Shown piece after piece: positions 10,317 through 21,624 of a stretch of DNA of 64,000 bases (its first letter is position 1; each line of letters begins with the position of its first letter). The translations under genes were made by a program, and so were the position numbers. The stretch lies in the NCBI GenBank assembly GCA_023053545.1, contig JAKZAN010000001.1:12726024-12790023 (forward strand). Reading direction: 5' to 3'. This DNA comes from Lepidurus packardi (Eukaryota > Arthropoda > Branchiopoda > Notostraca > Triopsidae). The notes beneath the pieces were generated by a model that saw only the letters and a list, made by a program, of their open reading frames with translations, was not told the origin of the DNA and searched no databases.

Positions 10317-12436
10317 ATGGCCGTCAACGTCTATTCCACCAGTGTGACCACAGATAACCTAAGCAGACATGACATGTTAGCTTGGGTCAATGACTGTCTG
10401 CAAGCTCATTTGGGTAAAATTGAAGAGCTTTGCACCGGAGCAGCTTATTGTCAGTTTATGGATATGCTGTTTCCAGGTGGTATGTATTCGTCAAACATTT
10501 TCGTGATATTGCTTTGGTGTTCATTCGTATTTTATTTGCGGTTTACCGTATAGTCAGCCTCGTAATCAAGAAAGTCAAATTCAGGACCAATTTGGAACAC
10601 GAGTACATTCAAAACTTTAAACTTCTCCAGGCAGCTTTCAAGAAAATGAACGTAGAAAAGGTAAGTTACAACTACTCTCTTTCATCAACAATTTCGCAAA
10701 ACAGAACCTAACAAATGAAGAGGATCTTGTTTGTCTTGAACCCGAGTAGATTATTCCTGTAGATAAGTTAATCAAAGGTCGCTTCCAAGACAATTTCGAG
10801 TTTCTCCAATGGTTTAAGAAGTTTTTTGACGCCAATTACGATGGTAACCCTTATAATGCATTGGAAGTGAGATGCGGCGAAAGTTTAGGGTCGGGAGGCG
10901 GCAATTCATCAGTGGGCGGGTCTCTGTCGCATTTGGCAGGCGGTTCGTCTGGTAGATACACACCTCCCCAGTCACAACATCGGCAACCTGTCAGGACGGG
11001 TAAATCGCCTCGACAGCTTGCACCAAGTCTGTATCGATTCGACCAGATTTCTTTTTTTAAGTTGATAGTAGGCAAGCCACTTGTTTTTTTTTTACTTTTC
11101 AACGTCGTCTTGTCACAGTCGACCTCTTGAGTTGCCTTACATTATCGGTGTGCATCGCATCATGTCAGTAAATAGTCATTAGATTTTGTAAGCAAGTGGC
11201 AGCGCGACTGGTCAACTTGGCATTCATTAGGGTTTCCTTTCCTCTTGAGTTGACATTAGCATAACCGAATTTTATCCCTTATTAAGTTTCCGCGTAAGCT
11301 TGTGGAATGACTAGTTTTCGCTGGATGCTAACGGAAACGTGGTTCACTGTCGTCCCGAATTTCTTTTATTTTTTTAATTATATTTTTTACTATGTATCCT
11401 TGTAATGATTGCATGGTGCTTCAACAGAGTGTAACAGTGTCGGTGCCTTTCCGTTTTTTTTGGTTTTTCGCAGATAATCCCTATCGATAGACTGGTCAAG
11501 GGCCGTTTCCAAGACAATTTTGAGTTTCTGCAATGGTTTAAAAAATTCTTTGACGCCAACTACCAGGGTGACACTTATTACAATGCTTTGGAGGCGCGAG
11601 GAGGCGAAAACTTGGGGAATGGAGGGGCAAACGCTCCCACGGGGGGTGGAGTCTCAAGACCCCCTCCTCGCACCGCCATGGTGAAACCCCAAGCTCAGGG
11701 TATATTTAACCTTAATTCTATCGCTCTTTCTTTCTCACCTGTGCTTAAAAACTTAAAACGAAAAAAAAAGTGAAAATTACGAAATATTGACTAGAAGCAC
11801 TAAGCGGACTATGGTTTAGTCATCTTGGGACTATTTAACTTTGGTTTTCTTGTTTACCTTGTTGCCATTGCTTCTACTTAGGCTTGAACTACTTTCCATC
11901 GTTTAGCACGGTTTGGCTTTTTTCATTCCGTTTTGGTTTGAGTCGTTAACCTTTCATCTTCGTTACTAAATAGCACGTTTCTATAAGATTGTAACTGGAC
12001 ATTGTTAACCATTGAACAAACGTTATAGGTACTCGTGCCGCTCCTGTAGTTCGCACTCCACTTCCTGTTTCACGGAGTGCCAACTCTCACGGTCCGATTG
12101 CACCGGCTACTGCCAAGTTGAGTGTTATCAATGATGAGCGACTGGAAGAACTCAATCTCCAGGTATTTTCATATTTTTTCAACATTGATTTCTTTTAATA
12201 AGAGTGTTTACTTTGTGTAGGTTGCAGAGATGAAATTGACCTTGGAAGGCATGGAAAAGGAACGGGATTTCTACTTTGGCAAACTTCGCGATATCGAATT
12301 GATGTGTCAAGAACCCGGCTACGAGGAAAACCCGCTAATTATGAAGATTTTGGAGAAATTGTACGCTACGGAAGACGGTTTTGAAGCGCCTGAAGACGTG
12401 GACGGCGTTCCGCTCCCTGCGGAAGAAGAGTACTGA
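10317..12436 (+). CDS. Microtubule plus-end-binding protein EB1 (MAPRE family)
   Basis: Exons are 10317-10479, 10554-10660, then either 10750-10999 (3a) or 11474-11699 (3b), then 12029-12162 and 12221-12436. With 3a the product is 289 residues, with 3b 281. The N terminus is the calponin-homology domain ([22 protein letters not shown], the basic IKKVKF strip, [23 protein letters not shown]). A Gly/Ser/Pro-rich linker follows, then the EB homology coiled coil ([17 protein letters not shown]) that forms the SxIP-binding pocket. The last residues are EEEY, the motif read by CAP-Gly domains. EB proteins track growing microtubule ends and recruit partners. Exon 3 is tandemly duplicated and the copies seem mutually exclusive (see findings). 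The start is unambiguous (MAVNVYST). Confidence 0.95.
10750..10999 (+). other. EB1 alternative exon 3a
   Basis: This exon begins [18 protein letters not shown], completing the calponin-homology domain, and continues into a Gly/Ser-rich linker ending near RQPVRTG. It is bounded by gagtag and G/gtaaat. It starts in phase 0 and ends in phase 1, as 3b does. Its linker is 8 residues longer than that of 3b. Confidence 0.85.
11474..11699 (+). other. EB1 alternative exon 3b
   Basis: A second copy of exon 3, starting [18 protein letters not shown] and nearly identical to 3a through the calponin-homology part, then diverging to a Pro-rich linker ([13 protein letters not shown]). It is bounded by a T-rich tract plus cgcag and by G/gtatat. 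It lies 474 bp after 3a and has the same phases. Confidence 0.85.
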
Positions 12437-12923
12437 AATTTTTTCCAATTTGAAATTTGGTTGAGACCAACACAAGTTGTATAAGGGTTACAGTTGGTAA
12501 AGGCAATGAAAATGGTAATTGACTTTGTGTGTGCATCTGGTGAGATTTTCTCAAATTCGCAGCCGCCTTGATTAACAATGATTTTTTGTTTTTGTTTTAT
12601 CTCCTCCCGTCCCTGGCAAACTTCTTTCAGTTTACGTGGTCCAGTTCAGAATTTTTGAATTTTTGTTTAACCTCTAAAGTTACTAGTTTTGCTTTCGTGT
12701 GGCGCTTCCTCTGCGAGATTTGCTAACAGTGATGGTTTGTTTTTTTCAGTTGGAGAGTGAAGCTGCGCTTTTGAGTATACATTTGCTTCGTTTGCTTTTT
12801 CTAGGCACTCGCGCGAGTTGTATTGAATCAGTCACAACAGATTTTGTGTAAGACAAGAGAGAAAAAACAATGAAAACCAAACAAAAGACTTGAAAGTTTA
12901 GGGAATGCAAGCTTGGTATCGGC
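12437..12923. other. Convergent 3' region, EB1 / ankyrin gene
   Basis: The stop codons of two converging genes bound this stretch. It probably holds both 3' untranslated regions. No coding frame is supported. Confidence 0.45.
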
Positions 12924-14817
12924 TCAGCCAATGTTGGTGGATGAAGAAGGCACACTTTTTGGGGGGAGGAAACCTTCGGGAGACGTCATATTGCGTAATC
13001 TTCGGGCTCGCATCCGTGAAGGCGGTTTAATTGAAGGTTGACCACTTGTTACGCCCGAGCGAGGTACACTTGTCGCATGAAAAGTTGTGTCTTGAAGCTT
13101 TTGCACAGCCACCTGGGGAGGAGGAGTTTCAGGCGCGGAAACGACCGTAGTTGGGCTCCAAAAGTTGATTTGGATCTGTGGGACTGCAAACTGAGTGGGA
13201 AACATCGATTCTGATGAGGTTTGAGGCTTGTTGTTCGGTTCGCAACGTTCAGCTCGTGGCAGCAGAGGCATGGCTGAGCACCAGGCGGCATTGGTGAGCT
13301 GGGACGCTACGTTAATGACGGAGGAAGAATCGGAAGGTGTTGGTGACCGTCCGCTCAGGCTTTGCAAGGCTTTCTTGATGGTGGATTTCACCCACGATTC
13401 CCTAGACTTGAAGGCGGAGGTCAGGGAACCCGCTGAGACGGATCGTTTCAGCTTGGGTTCCGAAGTCCAGCGACTTGAGTCGGGTGACTGGATGGGAACG
13501 GCCCGGCGAATGAAACTTTCAATGAGATCGGCGCACTTGGTCCGGTTGCACAACTTGGCCCATTCCAGGGCGCACAAGCCACGACCATGATCTCTCGCGC
13601 TAATTGAAGCGCCTACCAAAGAAGAGGAAAGTGGTTCGTTAATTAGGGGATGGTCTATTTTGAGATAGGGGAAACCCAGTACCAGCTAATAGGAGTATCC
13701 GAGCGCAACGTAAACGCCCTTGCAAAGCCGCTTTCATGAGGGGTGTTAAGCCCGTTGAATTTCGGCACTCTATATCAATACCCGGAGCCAGAGTAAGCAG
13801 ACTGACGATGTCCGCCTGACCTAGACGTTGCACAAATAAATGTCAATTTTTCGTAGCTTATTTTGGTTTCAAATTTAGGGAGTTTAGATAGGAATGAACA
13901 GGCGATATACCTGCTTGAGCGGCTACGTGCAGAGCGCTATTGCCTTCCTTGTCGACTGGGTTGACGTCGATTCCTTGTAGCCGCAGTAATTCACGTGCAA
14001 TCGACACGTTTCCAGTGGCACATGCATACCACAAGCCCGTCTAACGCAGTTTTTTTTATTTTATGAATTAATAGATGTGAATATGAAGTACATATAGTCA
14101 TGTATGGCTAAGAAGCTTTGTTTACTTGGTCTGACGCGTCTCTCATATTGATGGTACCGGGGCCAATACTGCCCGGGGCGGCGTTCTTCAAGTAGGCTTT
14201 GAGTGCATCCAGGTCTGCACTTTTGCAAAAGTCCAATACAAGAGAAGAGGGCATTGGCTCGCGTGAAAGTTTCGTTGCCAAGGTTTCTTTTTGGGAAGAA
14301 GTGATGGGAACGCTAAGAATGATTTTCGAAGAATCTGGGGATGCAACTGGCCGCGGTCGAAGTGGAGCAGGAAAGACTAACGTTCCGTGCCTTACGACAC
14401 CAAATATTTCCTATTAAGACATTGTTGACAAGGCTTATTTGCGGTGTTTACTTGTAATAGGACGTTTCGTGGTGACGATGGCTTGTATTTACGGTCGGCA
14501 TGACTGGCACACGTCGTTTTACCCCTCCGGATTCGTAGGAAAAGCTTTTCGATAAGGTGTACGCTTGTTTGGGCGCTGATGTAGATTGGCTTATTGCTAA
14601 TGGCTGTTGAAATTTGATGCTAATTTTGGCCTCCGTGACCACCATAGCTCCATCCTGAAATCACATAACATAGAGGACGTCAGTTTAACTTGTTGCTATG
14701 TAAGTTTGCGTACGTTACCTCCGCGCTGGACGTACTGGGAAGTTGATCAACAGAGATTTTACGATTGTATTGCTTCCTGCGAGGCAAAGGTGGTCGCCCA
14801 TTTCGATCCGGCTCCAT
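12924..14817 (-). CDS. Ankyrin-repeat protein, ANKRD33-like
   Basis: Minus-strand exons are 14817-14719, 14654-14493, 14410-14126, 14040-13911, 13820-13683 and 13612-12924, giving 500 residues with all phases matching. After a Ser/Pro-rich N terminus of about 170 residues come four to five ankyrin repeats: TGLWYACATGNVSIARELL, GNSALHVAAQAGQADIVSLL, GLTPLMKAALQGRLRCARIL and GLCALEWAKLCNRTKCADLI. The last repeat, with LEWA.LC.R..CA..I, resembles the closing repeat of ANKRD33/PANKY proteins. The C-terminal 200 residues are Ser/Thr/Pro-rich and likely disordered. Vertebrate ANKRD33 members are linked to photoreceptor gene regulation; whether that applies here is unknown. The second intron donor (CCGACC/gtaaat) is the one that keeps the frame. 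A start at 14868 is also possible. Confidence 0.8.
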
Positions 14818-15251
14818 GTTTGTCACACTTTCGAGGAAACCACAAGGAATATAATACACTCCACACACTTAGCGCTGGCCAACTGTTGAGGCTGAAAGGC
14901 TCTCGTCTATTTTCAATCTCCTTGCAGCTTTGCATGACGTCCCACATACGTAGACCTAACTCGACACCATGTTTCACCCCACCTCTTGATATACTGGCTT
15001 GCCAATTTTCTCACCGCCTTAGGTTGGCTCGCCAATTTCCCATGGCTCACTGACCAGACTACCGTAAAACAACAAGTACCGGACTTGCACTAAGGAACTC
15101 GACCGGTAGTTAAAACAAGTCTATCTAGCTGTTCATTGAATGTTTACGAAACCGAGACAGACAAATGAGTAGGTATACGTTTGCATGGGCAACAGGGAAG
15201 GACTTCCACAGACCCCAAACCGTGTTTTATTTTTAGCCACCTAACTTCACC
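14818..15251. other. Upstream region of the ankyrin gene, no coding seen
   Basis: This lies 5' of the ankyrin gene. The + frame at 14607-15053 is largely antisense to its first exons and has no recognisable content. Confidence 0.35.
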
Positions 15252-15506
15252 TTACTGTTGGCGAGCCTTTTTTGCGGTATATAGTATATAGTTACGGGGC
15301 CGGCTCTTCTGTTTGGTTGGAGCGACGAAGTCGCGGAAACCCACGTGGGCTTTCTTGGCATGCGTTACCTCCGGACTCGCTATAGAAAATAACAAAAGCG
15401 TAGCTCCTAAATGCGGATGTCTCATGACGGTACGAACTATTGATTTAACAACCTTTGTGGTCCCCCCAAACCATCTCATGGTCCGTGTCGTCCATGTTGC
15501 TAGCAT
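15252..15506 (-). CDS. Possible small basic protein, 84 residues
   Basis: An uninterrupted frame from ATG at 15506 to a stop at 15252 encodes a protein with a basic, Trp/Thr/Arg-rich N terminus (MLATWTTRTMRWFGG), a central hydrophobic stretch (HLGATLLLFSIAS) and a basic C terminus. The composition would fit a small mitochondrial membrane protein, but I recognise no family and the opposite strand is also partly open. It sits between the ankyrin gene and the TOGARAM-like gene. Treat as a candidate only. Confidence 0.25.
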   Translation of the reverse strand: MLATWTTRTMRWFGGTTKVVKSIVRTVMRHPHLGATLLLFSIASPEVTHAKKAHVGFRDFVAPTKQKSRPRNYILYTAKKARQQ

Positions 15507-15641
15507 TCCGTGCTAAGCCATGTTCACTGCTAGTTGTGGATTACGCAGTGTTCTAATTTGAGTTCGAAAATGCGTGTCGTTTGTCATGGTTTCTAATGTG
15601 GTTCAGCCAAATACAGTTCGCAGTAATGAAGAAGGCAGGCT

Positions 15642-18600
15642 ATGGCGTTATTGGGATCGGTGATAATTCTACAGCTCGGTTCCGTCATGCCTTGGACGAT
15701 TCGACAACAACAAACGCCGGAAACGGGAGGAGAGTCGGAAATCTCAGACCAAGGGGTCGTTTGGAAATGGGGCATTTTACCCGCCTTTACTCTCAGGAAA
15801 CTGCCCACTTCAACTCCTTCACCAGTACCAGCACTGAGCAGCACTAATCCTTCAAGTGGGAATTTCACTAGCCCAACCCCTTGCCTTATAACTTCACCTC
15901 CCACAACTCGATTGCCGCCTATTCAAAGTCATGGTCAGTGCTTTACATGTCCGCCAAGAATTCCGTATCGTGCCGTAAGTTTATGCGGGTTACCAAATAG
16001 AATGGATGAACCTAAACATTTGGCTAATGAAACATGCAACAAGTTTTTGGGTTGCTATAGCGACAGCAAGTTGCTCTTCAAGGAAAGTGACAGTTATAAC
16101 TGTATAGTCTGGCAAAAAAACAAAAAATTAAAATACCTTTGCTTGAGCGACTATTGAGAGTGACCCGTCTTTTGTTGTACCGCATATCTTTTCATGCTGA
16201 TAGATCATAGCCTTGGTTTTGTCTAAGAAATAGTAAAACAGAAAACACTCAAAAGTGCATTACTTCATCTCGCTCCCGTTAGCTATAGCAACCGTTGATC
16301 ATGCGTATATCGGACTATATAGAAACGTCATAGAAACTTCATCATCCTGGGTCTTCATTAGCTTTCCGTTGGTCGTACTAGTCAAGAGCGTTTTGCGGTG
16401 AAAGAAAGTTTTGTCAAAACGTGTTGGGCCTATTTTTAAAATCTTTAAAAAAATCTTTTTTAAATCAACTTTCAGTTGCAAGCTGCAGTAGGGAAATTTA
16501 CTTGTTTTCGCTGGCATTATTGTTGAAAACGGGTGTCATTTGTGCTAAACCACGAGTGGATCCACCTCTTTTTGTAAGGGCCCTTTTACTTTTTCTTTTT
16601 TTTTCTCGTCGAATATGCGTGTCTGCTTCCTGCGGGGTCCAAGTATATTAATGAGCTTATTGTGTGCGGTCTTGCATGGTATGTGTGTTTAGGAGGTGGA
16701 TTCCGAGGACCTTGGCTGTCCATTGTTTATCAACAACCACAGCAAGATGCCGTCCTACTTCCATGCCAAGGACAAAACGAACACTGTAAACAATAATGGT
16801 AAAACTAATAATATTTGGGTTAGGTATTACGAAATCAGCGCTTTTACCTATCCCCTATACAGGCCTAGTCATGGGAAAATGGATCGCATCGAATAGCAAA
16901 CCCGAGAAACAAAGAAATTCCCTCGTCGGTACAAACCCCAGTAAACCCATCCGCTTACCCGCTGTTGCTCCCGTAACCCGTTCGATACTACGCCCACCCA
17001 CATACATTCCCGCTCACCGTCCGTTGGCTGTGGATTTTGTTAATTTGCCCCGCAATCAAGTCGATGCCAACGTTGAAGTAGTCGCATCATCCGAGCGAAC
17101 CAATGTAAACAACGCTACCCACGAGGGTAGTTTTGCTTCTGCTTCCTCACCATCATCTCCGGCTTCAGGTAAAGCACGGCCATGTACGGCAAGCGAACAT
17201 TTCGTAATATGAAAGGGGCCAACTAACGAGAACTCCATGTAAGGTCAATGCTACGCGTTTTTGCCTAACGCCAATTATGGGCTTTGGCAACTCAATTCTT
17301 TATCCGCCTTGATCAGCAGTTTCTCTAGTAATGCTGAGCTGAGCCAAGACCCATGCATGAAAAGAAAGGCAGTACTGTTAAAAAAAAAAGGATAAGGATT
17401 ACGAGGGTTTAGTGAGTAATGTGTTGTGTTTTCAATTCCCGTTATGGTAAAACGCAGGTACAAATTTGGACATGGACGCGACTCCTACGCAATTAAGCTC
17501 GCCAGACCGGCTCTTGACATCACCGTCACCTCAAACAGAAGAGCCTCAAGCTACACAAACCTCAGATTCTGAGCTTGAGCAGGAGTTCACCAGCACTGCC
17601 AAGACGCCAGAGAGCGGAGCAGATGCAGAAGATGCTGCAAAGGCTTTCGATCCGTTAAACGAGCAACAACAACAAGAAAACCCTAACTCGACAATGTTGC
17701 GTCCAGCTGAGCAGCGAATGTTCACGTCCAGGGCCCATCTGGTAGCTAATCTCGTGCAAACTTTTAATGCCAAATCCGCCCCTTCATCACCAGTGAAACA
17801 GTGTGCTTTGGCTTCATCTCCCAAATGTTTAGTTTCTGCCCGGACCAGTTTTGTCCCCATTGTAGCGGCCCAAGTCGAACAAGATGATGAAGAAGATGAA
17901 GAAGACGAAGAAGAAGGGGTTACCGAAATCGAAGCAATAGTACCACACAGACAAGAAGAAGAAGGCCTTGACGATATCCAAGAGCAGCTAATCAACAAAG
18001 TGTGCGATGACGATGCCGTTATGGTGGATGTGGAAGAAGCCTTGGAAGAATTGGAATTTATAGAAGATGAACGAGAAGAAGAAGTAGAAGAAGAAGAAGA
18101 GCAAGTGGAAGAAGTAGAAGATGACGAAGAAGAAGAAGAGCAAGTAGAAGAAGTAGATGATTCGGAAGCTGAATCGAGTGGCTTTTCTTGCGATTCCATT
18201 GAAGAGGTGCAAGAGCTGCAAGATAAACCTACGGGCCCAACAGAAGCAGTGGCGAGTCTTGCATCCCAAGACACCACAGACGGCGAGTACGTGATTACAC
18301 TTTTTATTCCTTCAGCTTGGTTTTTATTGATAATAGCACAATATGACGTCAACTGAAAAGGAAAATAGGCGTGATCACCTTGGCACACATGTATGAATGT
18401 ATTATAGCCAGCGTGTGAGCATAATGCGCAGAGGTGACGGCGTCGATTCGTAAATGTCCATTCGCTCACCGGTAATAACAGCGAGTGAGGCATGCCATGT
18501 ACTTGTAGTCACAAATGTTTACTCGACATCAGCGATACCTATGGCTCACCTTTACTCAGAATGCTCAAATTCGTACATGCGCCTTAAGTACATAAATTTA

Positions 18601-21047
18601 CAGTGAAAAAACGTGATTGTCGAATGCAAAGGTGATGGGGACCACAGCCAGTTCCCGATCCACTACACCCGTTATTCCAATGAAACCATACGGGTAAAAC
18701 TGCTTTTGCAACTTGGGACTGGAATGTACCGTTACCTGTGACCTGAAATTTTGGGGCGAAATCGATTGTCGAATGCGTATCGGACCCCATGTGCACACGT
18801 GTCCCCACTAAATGACGTCCTTACTAGCCCGTATACAGATCAATGTCTGTGTGGGGGCCCCGCTTATGAATATAGATGCAAACGTGGCGGCTTTCATACA
18901 AATTAGCTGTATACGTTGAGAGACACAGAAATTGGTTCTAATATAGAGATCTATGGTTTTGTTTATGTTACAGGTACCGGGAACCTCGTCGTAGATCGGA
19001 TCGGTTTTTGACCGAGTCGTTTAACAGTGGGAACGCCAAAGGTAAAATCTCGGGGCTTTTTTTTTCTGTCCGAACAAAACCTGTTTTTGAAGCTGATAAA
19101 CTCATTATGGTGGTTGTAGACATGTTGGGTTCTTCGCTGAGTAGCAACTACTTTCATGATTACCAAAGGGAGATTACCTCGCCAGCCAAAATCCGTTCCC
19201 CGAGCGTTTTATCACCCATTCCACCAGCAGTTGATTACCCAGAGAAACTCTATGATGAGAAATCGGGCAAAACTTCACCGGTATGATATATGGCTATACC
19301 AACCTCCTTTACTGTGTGTTTAGTGCGTGTGAGGATTGACCTGTGTTTGTGTGTGTTTTGTAGGTGTTGCAATTAGCTCATTCAACAAAACGAAAATTGG
19401 CCAAATTAAATATCAACCAACAGCCAACACAAGACAATACATGGGATCAGGTCATTGAGGAAGATATAGGTAAACAACGAAAAGTTCGGCAAATTGCGTA
19501 GTACTAATTTAAAAAAAAAATATTTATATGAAAAGACCCGCAAAGTCCTCCGCCTGTTAGAATGCAACATTCTCCCGTTTTACCACGATCTTCATCAATG
19601 TCGCGTTCTTCACCCATCGAATGGTCACCGCCTCCTTTACATGTACAACCCGTTAAACGTTCAAGTACCATGTCCGTCAAGACCGAGTCCAACCGAACTC
19701 GGAAACCGGCTGTCCACACGGCCAGGTCAACACCTAGTTCATACACTAAGACTTCATCTGCTGCATCTTCTTCAGTTTCTTCAAAGCCAAGTCCGGTGGG
19801 GGCCAAGACATCCTTAAATCAAACAAAAAGTCGCTTGTCGCAAACCCCAACCCGAAAAAGCTTTGCGACCGGGTACTTTCAATCTCGTTAAAGAGGACAG
19901 ACTTTTTAACTCGGTTTTTTATTTTCCCATTAGAACTCCTTTGCAAAGTTCATCAAGTGGTAAAGCAGGTTTATCCAAGACGTTTGTGTTAAACAACAAC
20001 TCGACAGCATCCAGTGACCCCCAACAAATGTTGCAGATGGCGATGAAGAACCTACAAAATGAAGAATGGTAATGTTATATAATGGCGCCAATTTTGATTC
20101 CGGTTATTACTTTTATTATTTTTGTTTCCAGGGAGGTGGAGATGGATGGGATCCAAAGTGTAGCACGATTAGCAGTATACCATACCGACGTTTTATTAAG
20201 CCAATTGCATGCTGTAAACTTGCTCATGATAAACCAAGTCAAGAACCTAAGATCACAAGTCTGTCGCGCTGCCATTCAAACTTTTGGTCTATTATTTGAA
20301 CATATGGGGAAAAACATGGAGCCCGTAAGTGTGGTCACATTATTGACACGACATGTTGCTCTAATTTTTTTTTCATAGGATATGGATAAAGCTGCGGCAT
20401 TGCTCTTTCTAAAGACTGGAGACACGAACAAGTTTATTCGTGAAGATTCCAATATCGCACTGGATGCAATGGCCGAGCACGTAACTCCTGTCAAAGTTAT
20501 GTGTATAATGCTTTCAGAAGGCGCAAAGTAAGTCACCACCAGCAGTTTAATAGTTTGTTTAAAAAATCTTTTCCTTTTCTATTAGTCATAAAAACGGGTC
20601 TGTGCGAACAACAGCAGCACGCTTAATAGCCAACTTGGTTGAAAAGATGGGTGCAGCCAAGACATTGAAGGATATGGCAGATAAATTACTACCTATTGGC
20701 GCGCAGTTACTTCAAGATGGAAGTCAAGAAACGAGGTTGTAATACTAATTTATTGAATCGCAGGCATGGAATTTTTATCCAATCGTTAAAATAGGAACTA
20801 CGCAAAGAAAATTTTTGCCATACTCGTCCAGGATGCGAATTTCGATAAGCTTTTAGAGAAACATTTGCAGTCGACAGTTTTACGGAATGTCGAGAAAACG
20901 ATAAACTCCATTAAAACTAATGTAAGCTAGCATAATTAATTATTTTAAACGAGCATTCCTTATGTTGGATTATACAAATACTTTTCTTAGGGTTTAAATG
21001 CAACGCAACGGGTCAAACCTGGGTCTCGATTTAATGCGACAATCTAG
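15642..21047 (+). CDS. TOG-domain protein, TOGARAM (FAM179/crescerin) family
   Basis: Proposed exons: 15642-15974 (uncertain), 16693-16798, 16863-17168, 17458-18286, 18974-19041, 19120-19280, 19364-19469, 19536-19872, 19934-20068, 20132-20324, 20379-20527, 20586-20735, 20795-20921, 20991-21047; about 1018 residues. The last 220 residues form a HEAT-repeat TOG domain typical of TOGARAM C termini (NLRSQVCRAAIQTFGLLFEH, FIREDSNIALDAMAEHVTP, KDMADKLLPIGAQLLQDGSQ). Such proteins act on ciliary and cytoplasmic microtubules. The middle is long, Ser/Pro-rich and disordered, with a strongly acidic block at roughly residues 390-485 (17880-18165) and an SPIP motif. The N-terminal TOG domains of vertebrate TOGARAM1 are not seen here. 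Confidence is high from 16693 onward; the first exon depends on phase and a good gtaagt donor alone. Confidence 0.8.
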
Positions 21048-21624
21048 ATTTGTGAGCTTGTATAACGAATTAATTATGAAACCCGTGAAAAACTTGTGAG
21101 AAAAATTGAGAACTTAACACGAATATTAGTTAGCAAGCATATATTGGGGTATATTTAATGCGTTGTAGAGAGACTTTATTGAAATGTCAGCGTTGAGCCC
21201 TGGAGCTGGAAAATTTACCCCGGTCGACACACATGCCATGTCACAAGCTTATTATTTATATTTCATGTACATTAAATTCAACTTGTAATAATCCTCTGAA
21301 AGATCTATATAAAGCAGTGACGCAAACAGTAGAGTGGGGTTCAAGAAAAAAATGCTCTTTGCTCTTTTTGCCTCTCATAGTGTTAGTCTGCTCAGTTTGG
21401 GTCTGATGGCAGCACCAGTCTTGGACTTTCCATATAATCCTATGATCCTGTGCATCATCTATATTTCTCATTGTCTGTTCTTTGCGCGACGCCAAATGGT
21501 GTGAAAGGTGTTTGCTTGAAACCTTGATTTGTGATAAACTTTTCAGTTCATTGTGTAACTTCTTGCTTGCAAAAGCAAACAAACTTAATAACAATGTGCT
21601 AAATAGTGTTCACCATATAAAAGC
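21048..21624. other. Gap between TOGARAM-like gene and Hook
   Basis: The TOGARAM 3' untranslated region and the Hook promoter should lie here, both genes being on the + strand. A minus-strand frame at 21256-21594 shows no recognisable domain. A TATAAAA sits at 21616-21622 but is only a few bases before the Hook ATG, too close to act as a TATA box for a transcript that includes it. Confidence 0.4.

Noticed and set aside
17546-18493. Minus-strand 315-codon open frame rich in Ser
   Set aside because: It is the antisense shadow of the GAA/GAT-rich acidic exon of the TOGARAM-like gene, where TTC/ATC repeats avoid stop codons.
21612-21624. TATAAAA as the Hook TATA box
   Set aside because: It ends only two bases before the ATG, so initiation 25-30 bp downstream would exclude that start codon.
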